Below, piece by piece: positions 17,601 to 25,282 of a stretch of DNA of 64,000 nucleotides (the first letter of the stretch is position 1; every line of letters starts with the position of its first letter). The notes beneath the pieces are model-generated. The model had not been told where the DNA came from. It did no database searches and worked only from the letters and a program-made list of their open reading frames with translations. This stretch comes from VXPQ01 sp965223485. Its GTDB lineage: Bacteria > Bacteroidota > Rhodothermia > Rhodothermales > VXPQ01. The stretch spans positions 2,852,001-2,916,000 of the forward strand of contig OZ244993.1 in assembly GCA_965223485.1 (NCBI GenBank), in the 5' to 3' direction. The translations under genes were made by a program, and so were the position numbers.

Positions 17601-18704
17601 GACCAGCCCCCGCGAATCCCCGGCACGGATCGGCGTCATGACCCACGTGTGCCCGCTTCCGTTCTCCTTACTCCACATGTACTCGTCGAAATCCACCATG
17701 TACCGCCCACCCGTCTCGTAGAGCGTCTCGATGTCCGTATACGCACCCGAAGGTTCAGGGACGGGCGAAGCAGCATCTTCGTCCAGTATCTTGACGAAGT
17801 AGTAATTCTCATTGGAGAAGGGATGTACGTAATGCTCCCATCCCTCTGCCCCGTATGTCCAGCCATAAGGGCCTTCCCCATAGAAAACAACCGCATCCCC
17901 TGCATCGAAGCTGCCGTCGCCGCCACCCGAGCGGTATGCGGGCTGTTCGACAAGGTCCGCGAGCCGGGGCGCCGAATTGAGCGCCGGTACGGGCGCACCT
18001 CCATTTCCGTAAATAGCGACGCGGTCCGGATCGATGGCGTCCGGAGATGGAAAATCAGGCAGGGAGGCCAGGAAATCCCTGTCGATGCGGTACAACCCCG
18101 TTTCGTGAACGGGAATCTTGTAGACGACGCCGTTGGCCAGTACACTCTCCGCAACAGCGAGGTGTGGGTTGTCGTCACGGCGGGATACGACAAGACGGGA
18201 AGCCACGCCCTGTTTGCCGGCCCCGCTTGCATAGCGTACGGCAGCGCGCACTTGTCGATAGCGGCGAACAACGCCATCCTCGTAGACGAGCAACCGCACG
18301 CCAAGATTGATGAGGTGCTTCCCCTGGCTCGTACCCAACCCATCCAGCCATACTACGGGACCGCTCGTTTCCTGAACGACCAGCGTATCCCCGACGGGAA
18401 GGTCCAGTTCGTCGTAGGCGGTTGCGAGCAGGGAAACACTGGGAGCATCCTTCGACGGCAGTTCGAGCGTTTCCGAAACGACCGGTACCCCAAAGGACAA
18501 CATGCGGGCAGCAGAAATCGTAAACGCTCCGATCGCGGCCGAATCGACAACGGTCTGCATGGAAGCCGGCCAATCCACCGTAATCTCCACAACCACGCCC
18601 TCCGGAGAAGATTCCACCGTACGGATATCCACATCCTGCGCCACGGACACATCCGCCCGAACGGCGCACAGGAAAACCGCAAGGAACGCGAACCGAACGC
18701 TCAT
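14679..18704 (-). CDS. porU: T9SS sortase PorU (gingipain-like C25 peptidase)
   Basis: The 1341-residue protein has a signal peptide ending near VSVAQ and a long beta-rich N-terminal region. The caspase-like C25 domain (about 565-940) has YALLFGDGHFNYRN, the catalytic His in VMNYSGHGG (H834) and the catalytic Cys in FITATCSYG (C868). The SGGAIALMTTVRLVF and NLLGDPTLRLGYP motifs typical of PorU follow. The C-terminus holds Ig-like domains and a NYPNPTSGQTRFVFEHN...GIYLYKV FlgD-like region. PorU cleaves cargo C-terminal domains and transpeptidates cargo to the surface. GGGGGC lies about 10 bases before the ATG. It is the first gene of the cluster, with porV 49 bases downstream. Confidence 0.9.
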   Translation of the reverse strand: MSVRFAFLAVFLCAVRADVSVAQDVDIRTVESSPEGVVVEITVDWPASMQTVVDSAAIGAFTISAARMLSFGVPVVSETLELPSKDAPSVSLLATAYDELDLPVGDTLVVQETSGPVVWLDGLGTSQGKHLINLGVRLLVYEDGVVRRYRQVRAAVRYASGAGKQGVASRLVVSRRDDNPHLAVAESVLANGVVYKIPVHETGLYRIDRDFLASLPDFPSPDAIDPDRVAIYGNGGAPVPALNSAPRLADLVEQPAYRSGGGDGSFDAGDAVVFYGEGPYGWTYGAEGWEHYVHPFSNENYYFVKILDEDAASPVPEPSGAYTDIETLYETGGRYMVDFDEYMWSKENGSGHTWVMTPIRAGDSRGLVENLMLPGLLQGPVRYQARVAIRSNPAAAVRFESDGAFVGSLRAARGISFDGETTTIAVPGIAAFERDTGAGDPLHLSMALEGGAENDAQAAVDWLRVFYPKSLRAAGDSLHFSTPGGETGAFEFVLEGFAAEPQVWDVTEPGNVRSLEVRSTGNAWRVRVQAADASTPRELAAFRPSATRPLRAENAQRVASQNLHGLAGYPDFVIVAPDAFRSAADELAEHRRKDGLDVLVTDIRKIYNEFSGGLVDMRGLRDYLRFLYDRGNEAGRPFRYALLFGDGHFNYRNLGLDPDEVILENWIPPYETEESFDPIETYTSDDYFGLLDADEGIWVWTGGSGRLPGRERIDIGIGRFPVQTPEEAAAMVAKIKHYENPATYGSWRRRYLLVADDAYNGLRAVKETHPDLHTQNTDVVAELLAQEYPQIDLRKVYGISYKREFANGWRLPEVERDILEYLDDGVLVMNYSGHGGEDGLAQERIFTLEDGQELRNYDRMPLFITATCSYGWWDLSREQSAAEVLLLNESGGAIALMTTVRLVFTDSALNALNVGLNRALNRELFKPAQDGRPRRLGDVMVSTKNTQAGLQANNRKFNLLGDPTLRLGYPSREAVVERVNGTPVENMPALRALDKVTIEGNVRTTAGAVDPGFEGQAHFVVFDAERRINVPDRSVLSRDYYTVRKDLLWRGTVPVTSGRFSATFVVPKDISYSNEPGRVSVYVRNASEHAAGYTEQVVVGGTAATLPDDHVGPDISLFLNDTTFVSGGLTPADPRLIVKLRDDSGINTVGTGVGHEMLLVVDGDERTAVDIGSRFESDPGSFRSGRVEYSFRSYTDGLADGPHSLSVRAWDVLNNSNVESLDFVVASTQDVVLENVYNYPNPTSGQTRFVFEHNQPTGSAASVQVRIYALSGRPVRTIDTEEALPSGVLTAGPVQVVWDGRDEDMNLLASGIYLYKVRVRVDQPDGGRSVSEHIEKLAIIR

Positions 18705-19019
18705 GATATCGTGCCCCCTTCGCCGGATCGCTCATGCGGCGGAGAAAAGCGTGCTGTTACGAAATAGGAAAACGAGTAAGGGAACGAGGGCGGAGCAGGC
18801 CGCCCGGTTTCGTAACAGTCGTAGGTCGATAGGCGAAAAGAAAAAGGAAGCGATACGGGGGGAGCATTTTATACCGAACAACACTGGGTATATCCGATTA
18901 CACGAATCGATGCACCCTTGTTCAACGGCCAAAAGGCCCCTTTATCTGCACAACAACGATACCTGCCCCGGCAAGGTTCCACATGCAATGGGCCGACCGG
19001 TGAAGTTTCGGCGAAACAG
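18705..19019 (-). other. Leader/promoter region of the porU cluster, 315 bp without a gene
   Basis: No credible ORF. On the minus strand there is a TATAAA box (18868-18873), a GGCC-TTTT-GGCC palindrome (about 18928), and a long inverted repeat close to the porU start (18754-18818). Inside that repeat, GGGCGG and CCGCCC (about 18788-18805) could form an inner stem. The promoter assignment is tentative. Confidence 0.5.
18754..18818. repeat. 11-bp inverted repeat in the porU leader
   Basis: CTGTTACGAAA (18754-18764) and TTTCGTAACAG (18808-18818) are perfect reverse complements separated by 43 bases; a smaller GC-rich inverted repeat lies between them. In RNA this could be a branched hairpin 50-115 bases before the porU start; in DNA it could be a pair of protein half-sites. 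Confidence 0.5.
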
Positions 19020-19874
19020 CTACAGGTCATCGAGGGAACGCTCCTCTGCAACAGCAATGCCCCTGGGCATACGCACAGGCGTACCCACAATCGTCACCGG
19101 GTCGTGCTCGAAAAAAAAGTGCCATCCTCCCTCGACGGCATCTTCGAGAAAACGCGCTTTTTCCTCGAGCGTCACAAGCGGGCGCACATCGTACGACGTA
19201 GTCCAGGCGCCCTTCAAATGGACCGTTGTGGGCAGCAGATCCGCCACGAAAACGAGCGTGCGCTCTTCGTCGGATATTTTCACCAGTTGCTGCGCCTCCG
19301 TATGGCCATGCACAACGATCGCCTCGACACCGGGAAAAAGCGTACCCGGCCCGTCGACCAGATGCAATTGCCCGGCGCGCTCGAGCGGTTCCATATTTTC
19401 TCTCATAAATGACGCGGCTTCGCGTACGTTCGGGTGGCGCGCCCACTCCCAGTGTGCACGCTGCACGTGATACAGCGCATTCTCGAAAACCGGGGCCGGG
19501 CCGTGCCGGCCTATTGCGGTGCCGCCGCCGCAATGATCGAAATGCAGGTGAGTATACACGACATCCGTCACGTCCGCCGCACAGAAGCCCGCCTGCTCAA
19601 GGGACCTGTGCAACTCCGTATGGGCATAATCAATGGCATAGATGCTTGCGAACTTCTCATTGCCCTTGGCGCCGATGCCGTTGTCGATGAGAATAACGCG
19701 CCCCTCCCCCTCGAGGAGCAGGCAACGCATGGCAAGAGGGATTCGGTTTTTATCGTCCGGCCGGATATGGCGCTCCCACAACGCACGCGGCACGACGCCG
19801 AACATGGCGCCGCCGTCCAGGCCGAATCGACCCGTCTCGATCGTATGCAATTCGTAGGAACCGATGCGCGCCAT
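19020..19874 (-). CDS. MBL-fold metallohydrolase
   Basis: I chose ATG 19874 (284 residues) because the upstream extension is not family-like. THLHFDHCGG (His residues 109, 111, 114 and Asp 113 of the HxHxDH motif) is the metallo-beta-lactamase signature. A later VVHGHTEAQQ supplies the third-motif His, and VFVADLLP the bridging Asp. The HETE-like tail HFFFEHDP is typical of a widespread lactonase/hydrolase-like branch of unknown substrate. It follows nadA by 64 bases on the same strand, so co-transcription is plausible, but no role in NAD synthesis is implied. Confidence 0.88.
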   Translation of the reverse strand: MARIGSYELHTIETGRFGLDGGAMFGVVPRALWERHIRPDDKNRIPLAMRCLLLEGEGRVILIDNGIGAKGNEKFASIYAIDYAHTELHRSLEQAGFCAADVTDVVYTHLHFDHCGGGTAIGRHGPAPVFENALYHVQRAHWEWARHPNVREAASFMRENMEPLERAGQLHLVDGPGTLFPGVEAIVVHGHTEAQQLVKISDEERTLVFVADLLPTTVHLKGAWTTSYDVRPLVTLEEKARFLEDAVEGGWHFFFEHDPVTIVGTPVRMPRGIAVAEERSLDDL

Positions 19875-19938
19875 CCGCCCTACCGATCGTATGCGTTCGG
19901 CCTGCCGGAAGCAGCACCCCCGAGGCATTGCACTACCA

Positions 19939-20934
19939 TCATGTACCCACTCCCTCGCTCAACGCCAGCATGCGCTCGATGGGCCGGAGCGCCGCCCGCC
20001 GCACCGTCTCCTCCATATGCATCTCGGGCTCCTCGAATCGCAAGCAGAGATATACTTTCTCGATGGTATTGAGCCGCATGTGGGGACACCGGCTGCATTC
20101 GCATCCGCTTTCCGGCGGCGCCGGAATGAATGTCTTGTCGGGGCTATCCTTGCGCATCTGATGCAGAATGCCTTCCTCCGTCGCCACGATGAAGGCGTCA
20201 TGCGCACTTTCCCGGGCAAAACGGCGAATGGACGTCGTAGAACCGATATGGTCCGCATGCCGCAGCACCGGCTCCTCGCACTCGGGATGCGCCAGGACCA
20301 GCGCCTCCGGATAACGCACTTTCAGACGCAGCAACTTGCGCTCACTGAACGTCTCGTGTACGATACACGCTCCTTCCCACAACACCATGTCGCGCCCCGT
20401 TTCGCGCATAAGGTGCCGCCCAAGGTTGCGATCCGGCGCAAAAATGATCGGCTGATCCTCGGGAATGGAAGACACGATATGTGCGGCATTCGACGATGTG
20501 CAAATAATGTCGCTGAGGGTCTTCACGCCCGCCGTACAGTTAATGTAGGAGATGACAAGATGGTCGGGGTGGCGCTTTTTGAACGCAGCCAGTTCGGGCG
20601 CCGGGCACGAGTCCGCAAGAGAGCACCCGGCATTCAGATCCGGCAGCAATACTTTTCGTCCGGGATTCAGGATTTTTGCCGTTTCCGCCATGAAATGCAC
20701 CCCGGCGAATACGATGATGTCCGCGTCCGTTTCGGCGGCCCTCCGGGCAAGCCCCAGCGAATCGCCTATATAATCGGCGATGTCCTGAATGTCCGGTTCC
20801 TGGTAATAATGCGCCAGAAGCACCGCGTTTTTCTCCTGCTTCATCCGTTCGATTTCCTCAAACAGATTCAGCATGGGATCGACAGGCGCGTCGATAAAAC
20901 CGGCCTCCCTGTCCAGTACCGGAATATCCTCCAT
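19939..20934 (-). CDS. nadA: Quinolinate synthase NadA
   Basis: The start is ATG 20934 (331 residues); the longer frame upstream is hydrophobic and not NadA-like. The enzyme condenses iminoaspartate with dihydroxyacetone phosphate to quinolinate, using a [4Fe-4S] cluster in the cytoplasm. The three cluster cysteines are visible in DLNAGCSL (C104), EGACIVHE (C190) and CECSRCPHM (C283 probable). LAHYYQEPDIQD, FAGVHFMAETAKIL and FAPDRNLG are family hallmarks. It is of usual length. No nadB or nadC is in the window, so the rest of de novo NAD synthesis is elsewhere. Confidence 0.95.
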   Translation of the reverse strand: MEDIPVLDREAGFIDAPVDPMLNLFEEIERMKQEKNAVLLAHYYQEPDIQDIADYIGDSLGLARRAAETDADIIVFAGVHFMAETAKILNPGRKVLLPDLNAGCSLADSCPAPELAAFKKRHPDHLVISYINCTAGVKTLSDIICTSSNAAHIVSSIPEDQPIIFAPDRNLGRHLMRETGRDMVLWEGACIVHETFSERKLLRLKVRYPEALVLAHPECEEPVLRHADHIGSTTSIRRFARESAHDAFIVATEEGILHQMRKDSPDKTFIPAPPESGCECSRCPHMRLNTIEKVYLCLRFEEPEMHMEETVRRAALRPIERMLALSEGVGT

Positions 20935-21062
20935 AATGCACAGCGGAAATAGTGACCGTACGGTAGGGTCGCTCGTAAAAGCATAAAGAAAATATAACGC
21001 CGTAATACCCTGTGCGTTCTCCAAAACGAAAACGACCGACGCCGCCGCGATACAGAAAATAA

Positions 21063-21776
21063 TCAGACGCTGTCCGGTTCTTCCCGGCAAAGTACGCCCT
21101 CCTCCAGCCGCAGCACCCGATCGGCGCTCGCCGCCAGGGCAAGATTGTGCGTGGCAAGCACGAACGTACACCCGAAATCGCGGCTAAGCCGTATCATTTC
21201 CTCATGCAGATGCGCAGCGTTTTTCGCATCGAGGTTGCCCGACGGCTCATCGGCCAGCACCAGACCCGGCTGGTTCATAAGCGCCCGAGCCACGGCAACG
21301 CGCTGTTGTTCTCCCCCGGACAACTCGCCGGGCCGATGTTCTGCCCGGTCATCCAGATGCAGCATCCGGAGAAGCATCATCGCACGGCCGCGGACCTCCG
21401 AAAGGCGCTGGTGGCGAATGAGCGCCGGCATGGCCACGTTTTCGAGGGCCGTAAACTCCGGCAACAGGTGGTGAAATTGAAAAACGAACCCGATCTCCCG
21501 GTTGCGGAACATAGCCAGTTCCTCGTCCGATGCACTAAACACCTCCTTGCCCCGGCAATACACCGAACCGCCGTCGGGACGGTCCAGCGCCCCGAGAAGA
21601 TGCAGCAGGGTGCTTTTCCCGGTTCCGCTTTCCCCTACGATGGCCACCACTTCGCCGGAACGAGCCTCGAAATCCACGCCGCGGAGCACCTGCAGGGACC
21701 GACCGCCCCCCGAAGGGTAGCTCTTTCTAAGCGCACGCACGCTGAGAAGCGGTGCATCGCGGGGGGCGTCCCCCAT
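21063..21776 (-). CDS. LolD-like ABC transporter ATPase
   Basis: The start is ATG 21776 (237 residues), or TTG 21806 directly after the regulator stop. Walker A is GESGTGKST, the signature LSGGEQQRVAVARAL, Walker B VLADEPSGNLD, and the H-loop ATHN. FRNREIGFVFQFHHLLPEFTALENV is characteristic of LolD/MacB-class exporters. LolD powers release of lipoproteins from the inner membrane with LolC/E, but no permease is adjacent, so it must partner with a LolCE encoded elsewhere or belong to another MacB-like system. It sits immediately downstream of an NtrC-type regulator. Confidence 0.85.
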   Translation of the reverse strand: MGDAPRDAPLLSVRALRKSYPSGGGRSLQVLRGVDFEARSGEVVAIVGESGTGKSTLLHLLGALDRPDGGSVYCRGKEVFSASDEELAMFRNREIGFVFQFHHLLPEFTALENVAMPALIRHQRLSEVRGRAMMLLRMLHLDDRAEHRPGELSGGEQQRVAVARALMNQPGLVLADEPSGNLDAKNAAHLHEEMIRLSRDFGCTFVLATHNLALAASADRVLRLEEGVLCREEPDSV

Positions 21777-21807
21777 GGATTCCAGGGTATGGTCCGCAAC
21801 GCCCAAA

Positions 21808-23190
21808 CTATGCCCCCTCTTCGCGTTCGATACCGTATTTATTCATCTTGTTGTACAAGTGGGACCGTTGCATCCCAATGGCTTCTGCGGTTCGGCTAAT
21901 GTTCCAATCGAAATCACTCAGTTTCCGCTCAAGAAACATCTTTTCCGCCGTATCGCGAAAATCGCCCCAGTCTTCCGTCTTTGCAAGCAGATCTGTCAGG
22001 GGATCCCGGGACGTTTCCCTGGGGAACGCATAGCGGTCGATATCCTCTACCCGAATTTCATCGTCGGTCGTAAGCACGATGAGGCGTTCTACTACGTTTT
22101 GCAGTTCGCGCACATTGCCTCTCCATTCCTGCTCCGTGAGGCGCTTCAGGGCCGACGCCGTAAAATGTTTTCCGGGCCGGCCGTTGCGCCGGGCCAGATC
22201 CTCGCAAAAACGGGCAGCGATGACAGGGATATCTTCGACACGTTCCCGCAGGGTCGGGAGACGTATGGGAATCACGCTGAGCCGGTAGTACAGGTCCTCC
22301 CGAAAGGTTTCCTCCCGGATGCACGAAGCAAGATCCTTGTTCGTGGCGCAAACGATGCGCACATCCACCGAAATGACCCGATCACCGCCTACACGCTGGA
22401 TATTGTTTTCCTGAAGCACCCGGAGAACCTTGGCCTGGGCGGACAAACTCATGTCCCCGATTTCGTCGAGAAACAACGTACCCCCGTCGGCTTGCTCGAA
22501 CTTGCCGATACGCTGCTTCACGGCGCCGGTAAAAGCCCCTTTCTCATGGCCGAAGAGCTCGCTTTCAATCAATTCATCGGGAATCGCGGCGCAGTTTACG
22601 TCCACCATCGGCCCATCCTTTCTGGGCGACAGGTGGCGAATCCACTTTGCAACGAGTTCCTTTCCCGTACCGGGTTCGCCCGTAATGAGCACACGTGCTT
22701 CCGAAGGCGCAACGCGTTCGATCGTATCGCGGACGGCGCCAATGGCGGCGCTGTCGCCAAGAATAGGGGTGAGTTCGCCCTCGTAGGCGTCTATGGCCTC
22801 CTTCATCCGGCGATTCGCCGTTGCCAGAACCCCGCGGTCCATGGCGTTCCGTACGGAAACGAGCAAGCGATTCAGATCGGGCGGCTTTTCGATAAAATCG
22901 TACGCACCCAGTTTTGTCGCCCTCACAGCAGTCTCAATGGCGCCGTGCCCGGAGAGCATAACGATGGGCGTCTCGGGCATTTCCTCGCGCGCCGCAGCGA
23001 GTACCTCCATACCATCCCGTTTCGGCATGTTGACGTCGAGCATGACGACATCGTACCGCCCGGCGCGCAGTCGGGCAAGGGCCTCTTCCCCGTCGACGGC
23101 TTCTTCTACGCCGAACCCTTCGTACTCGAATATTTCGCGCAGCGCACGTCGAATACTCGGTTCATCGTCGACAACAAGAATGACAGGCAT
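21808..23190 (-). CDS. NtrC-family sigma54-dependent response regulator
   Basis: The protein has 460 residues in three domains. The receiver (1-120) has phosphoacceptor D52 in VVMLDVNMP. The AAA+ domain has Walker A GEPGTGKE (171-178), the sigma54-contact loop GAFTGA (218-223), and Walker B TLFLDEIGD. A Fis-type helix-turn-helix lies at the end (NISRTAEAIGMQRSHLYNKM). The GAFTGA loop is intact, so it should activate sigma54 promoters. No histidine kinase is adjacent, so its signal is unknown. The TPR gene lies 8 bases upstream and the LolD gene follows, suggesting a transcription unit. Confidence 0.93.
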   Translation of the reverse strand: MPVILVVDDEPSIRRALREIFEYEGFGVEEAVDGEEALARLRAGRYDVVMLDVNMPKRDGMEVLAAAREEMPETPIVMLSGHGAIETAVRATKLGAYDFIEKPPDLNRLLVSVRNAMDRGVLATANRRMKEAIDAYEGELTPILGDSAAIGAVRDTIERVAPSEARVLITGEPGTGKELVAKWIRHLSPRKDGPMVDVNCAAIPDELIESELFGHEKGAFTGAVKQRIGKFEQADGGTLFLDEIGDMSLSAQAKVLRVLQENNIQRVGGDRVISVDVRIVCATNKDLASCIREETFREDLYYRLSVIPIRLPTLRERVEDIPVIAARFCEDLARRNGRPGKHFTASALKRLTEQEWRGNVRELQNVVERLIVLTTDDEIRVEDIDRYAFPRETSRDPLTDLLAKTEDWGDFRDTAEKMFLERKLSDFDWNISRTAEAIGMQRSHLYNKMNKYGIEREEGA

Positions 23191-23198
23191 GCGATCGG

Positions 23199-23903
23199 TC
23201 AGGATGACTGCTTCGCCGTTGCGCGTGCAATATATATCCGGATACTCGAGGCCTGGCTGGATTCGGGGTATTCCGCCTCGACTGCTTCGTACTGTTCGAG
23301 GGCATCCTCGTACCGTCCTGCCCGCTCATAGAGTTGACCGGCATGCAGGAGATATTCCGGCGTCGTCAACTCACTCTCGAAGTGGCGTGCAGCGCGCCGG
23401 TACAAATCGCCGGCGCGGGCATATTCCTCGCGCTGTTCCCAGGCCGCCGCCTCACCCGCAATGGCGCCCGCACCGATAAAGTCCGGCCCCTTGTCGAAGT
23501 CCTCGAAATACGAAAGCGCCCGGTCGTATTCGCCCAGCTTGAAGAGTGCATCCGCTGCATAGAAACGCGCAAGATTTCCTGCGGGCGCGCCACCGTACTC
23601 ATCGGCGATTTCCAGCAAGCCCAGATGCTCCAGCGATCCATCCAGCGCCTGCCGGTACGATGCTTCCTCGTACAGGGGCAGCACCTGGGCCAGGAGAACC
23701 TCTGCCTCGGAGGCCTGCTGGCCCTGATAGAAAACATACCCGACGATAACAGCGGCAATCACCCCAAGGGCAGCGAGCACACCGTAGACCGGCTTCCTGT
23801 TGGCGTCCACAAATCGCCACGCACGCGCATAGAACGTGACAACCTTGTCCTCACGCAACTCATGTTTTCTGGAAATACTTCGGGGGGGATTCAGGGTCGG
23901 CAT
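23199..23903 (-). CDS. Single-pass TPR protein (YfgM/Tol-Pal-like)
   Basis: ATG 23903 gives 234 residues; the upstream extension is not protein-like. A short basic N-terminus is followed by one membrane helix (VYGVLAALGVIAAVIVGYVFYQG, about residues 39-60). The periplasmic region has repeated TPR-like helices, such as RFYAADALFKLGEYDRALSYFE and LLHAGQLYERAGRYEDALEQYEAV. The topology resembles YfgM-type chaperone-associated proteins. Partners cannot be inferred beyond co-direction with the downstream NtrC-type regulator. Confidence 0.78.
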   Translation of the reverse strand: MPTLNPPRSISRKHELREDKVVTFYARAWRFVDANRKPVYGVLAALGVIAAVIVGYVFYQGQQASEAEVLLAQVLPLYEEASYRQALDGSLEHLGLLEIADEYGGAPAGNLARFYAADALFKLGEYDRALSYFEDFDKGPDFIGAGAIAGEAAAWEQREEYARAGDLYRRAARHFESELTTPEYLLHAGQLYERAGRYEDALEQYEAVEAEYPESSQASSIRIYIARATAKQSS

Positions 23904-24264
23904 AGATTCGCGAGATACGCGCAGGAAAATTCGGGAAACATTACGGGGATCCGCCGTATGGATTTCCTGGTATCCCGCCAGACGCGATACCGGGAAATTT
24001 TCGCTTGCGGATTTCCATAATAATACGGAATGCCGCTTGTATGCGTATGTACGCGCAGAGGGTCCATCATTTCCCTTCAAAAGGATCTCTGACCCGGCTG
24101 TATGGCATTTTTAGACAAGATTTTCACCAAATCCGGGGAATCGGCATGGATCGAAGCCCGTCGGGAGCCGTTTACTGCACCGCCCGGCATGCACCGGCGT
24201 ACCATCAACCCTGCACACGCCCCTTGCCGGGTCCCCTTATTTCAGCAAATCGTATACAAACCTC
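23904..24264. other. Divergent intergenic region between the TPR gene and gapA, 361 bp
   Basis: It separates the leftward TPR-ntrC-lolD set from the rightward gapA-pgk set, so it should hold promoters in both directions. No clear Shine-Dalgarno precedes gapA (AAACCTC before ATG), as is common in Bacteroidota. A weak ORF beginning at 24102 overlaps gapA and looks accidental. No terminator or RNA gene was seen. Confidence 0.5.
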
Positions 24265-25266
24265 ATGGCCATCAATCTTGGAATCAACGGTTTTGGACGC
24301 ATCGGAAGGCTCGTATTCCGCGCGATCCTCGAACGTCGTCTTGAAGACATTCATATTGTCGGCATCAATGACCTGACCAGTGCCGACACGCTCGCGCACC
24401 TGCTGAAGTACGACTCGGTGCATGGCCGTTTTCCGGGCGATGTCCATGTCGATGGAAACTCCCTTGTCGTGGACGGAAGGGCATACCCGGTTTTCTCGGA
24501 GCGGGATCCCGCCCAACTCCCCTGGGGTGACCTCGGAACGGATGTCGTTGTGGAATCCACCGGGATTTTCCGCTCGGCGGAGCAGGCCGGCAAGCACATC
24601 GAAGCAGGCGCTTCGAAAGTGGTCGTCTCGGCGCCCGCCAAGGGCGCGGTAGACGCCACCGTCGTGATCGGGGTCAACGACGACACCTTGACCGGTGAGG
24701 AAAAACTCCTGTCCAATGCCAGTTGCACCACGAACTGCCTCGCCCCGATGGTCAAGGTCCTCGATGACCGGTTCGGCGTGAAGCGCGGCTTTATCACCAC
24801 GGTGCATGCCTACACGTCGGACCAGGCACTCGTGGACGGCCCGCATCCGGACCTGCGCCGTGCACGAGCTGCGGCCCTCTCCATTGTACCGACCACGACC
24901 GGCGCCGCCAAGGCGGTGGGCCTTGTTCTGCCTCACTTGCAAGGGAAGCTGGACGGCATGGCGCTCCGCGTGCCGACGCCGGCCGGCTCCATTACGGATC
25001 TCACGGCCGAACTGGAACAGGAGGTCTCCAGCCAAGAAGTCAATGCTGCGTTCCGCGAAGCGGCGGCAAACGGCCTGAAGGGGCTGCTCGAGTACAGCGA
25101 GGAACCGCTCGTGTCGAACGACATTCTCCACAACCCGCATTCCTGTATCTTCGATGCGCCGTGCACCATGGCGAACGGCACAACCGTCAAGATTGTCGGC
25201 TGGTACGACAACGAGTGGGGATACTCGTGCCGGGTGGCGGAACTCGTACAAAAAATCGCCGGCTGA
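24265..25266 (+). CDS. gapA: Glyceraldehyde-3-phosphate dehydrogenase, type I
   Basis: The 333-residue cytoplasmic glycolytic enzyme converts glyceraldehyde 3-phosphate to 1,3-bisphosphoglycerate. INGFGRIGR is the Rossmann loop, and GINDL (D36) suggests NAD preference. The catalytic Cys lies in SNASCTTNCLAP (C154), and the catalytic His in TTVHAYT. WYDNEWGYSCRV is the conserved C-terminal motif. Ile codons are almost all ATC or ATT, which gives the host codon style. pgk follows 16 bases downstream, the usual glycolytic pairing. Confidence 0.97.
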   Translation: MAINLGINGFGRIGRLVFRAILERRLEDIHIVGINDLTSADTLAHLLKYDSVHGRFPGDVHVDGNSLVVDGRAYPVFSERDPAQLPWGDLGTDVVVESTGIFRSAEQAGKHIEAGASKVVVSAPAKGAVDATVVIGVNDDTLTGEEKLLSNASCTTNCLAPMVKVLDDRFGVKRGFITTVHAYTSDQALVDGPHPDLRRARAAALSIVPTTTGAAKAVGLVLPHLQGKLDGMALRVPTPAGSITDLTAELEQEVSSQEVNAAFREAAANGLKGLLEYSEEPLVSNDILHNPHSCIFDAPCTMANGTTVKIVGWYDNEWGYSCRVAELVQKIAG

Positions 25267-25282
25267 ACGGAAGTACAGACGC

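Noticed and set aside
24102..24344. 80-codon ORF starting MAFLDKIF before gapA
   Set aside because: It overlaps gapA by 80 bases, has no ribosome site and turns into an unlikely His/Arg/Trp-rich sequence. It is probably chance in a promoter region.
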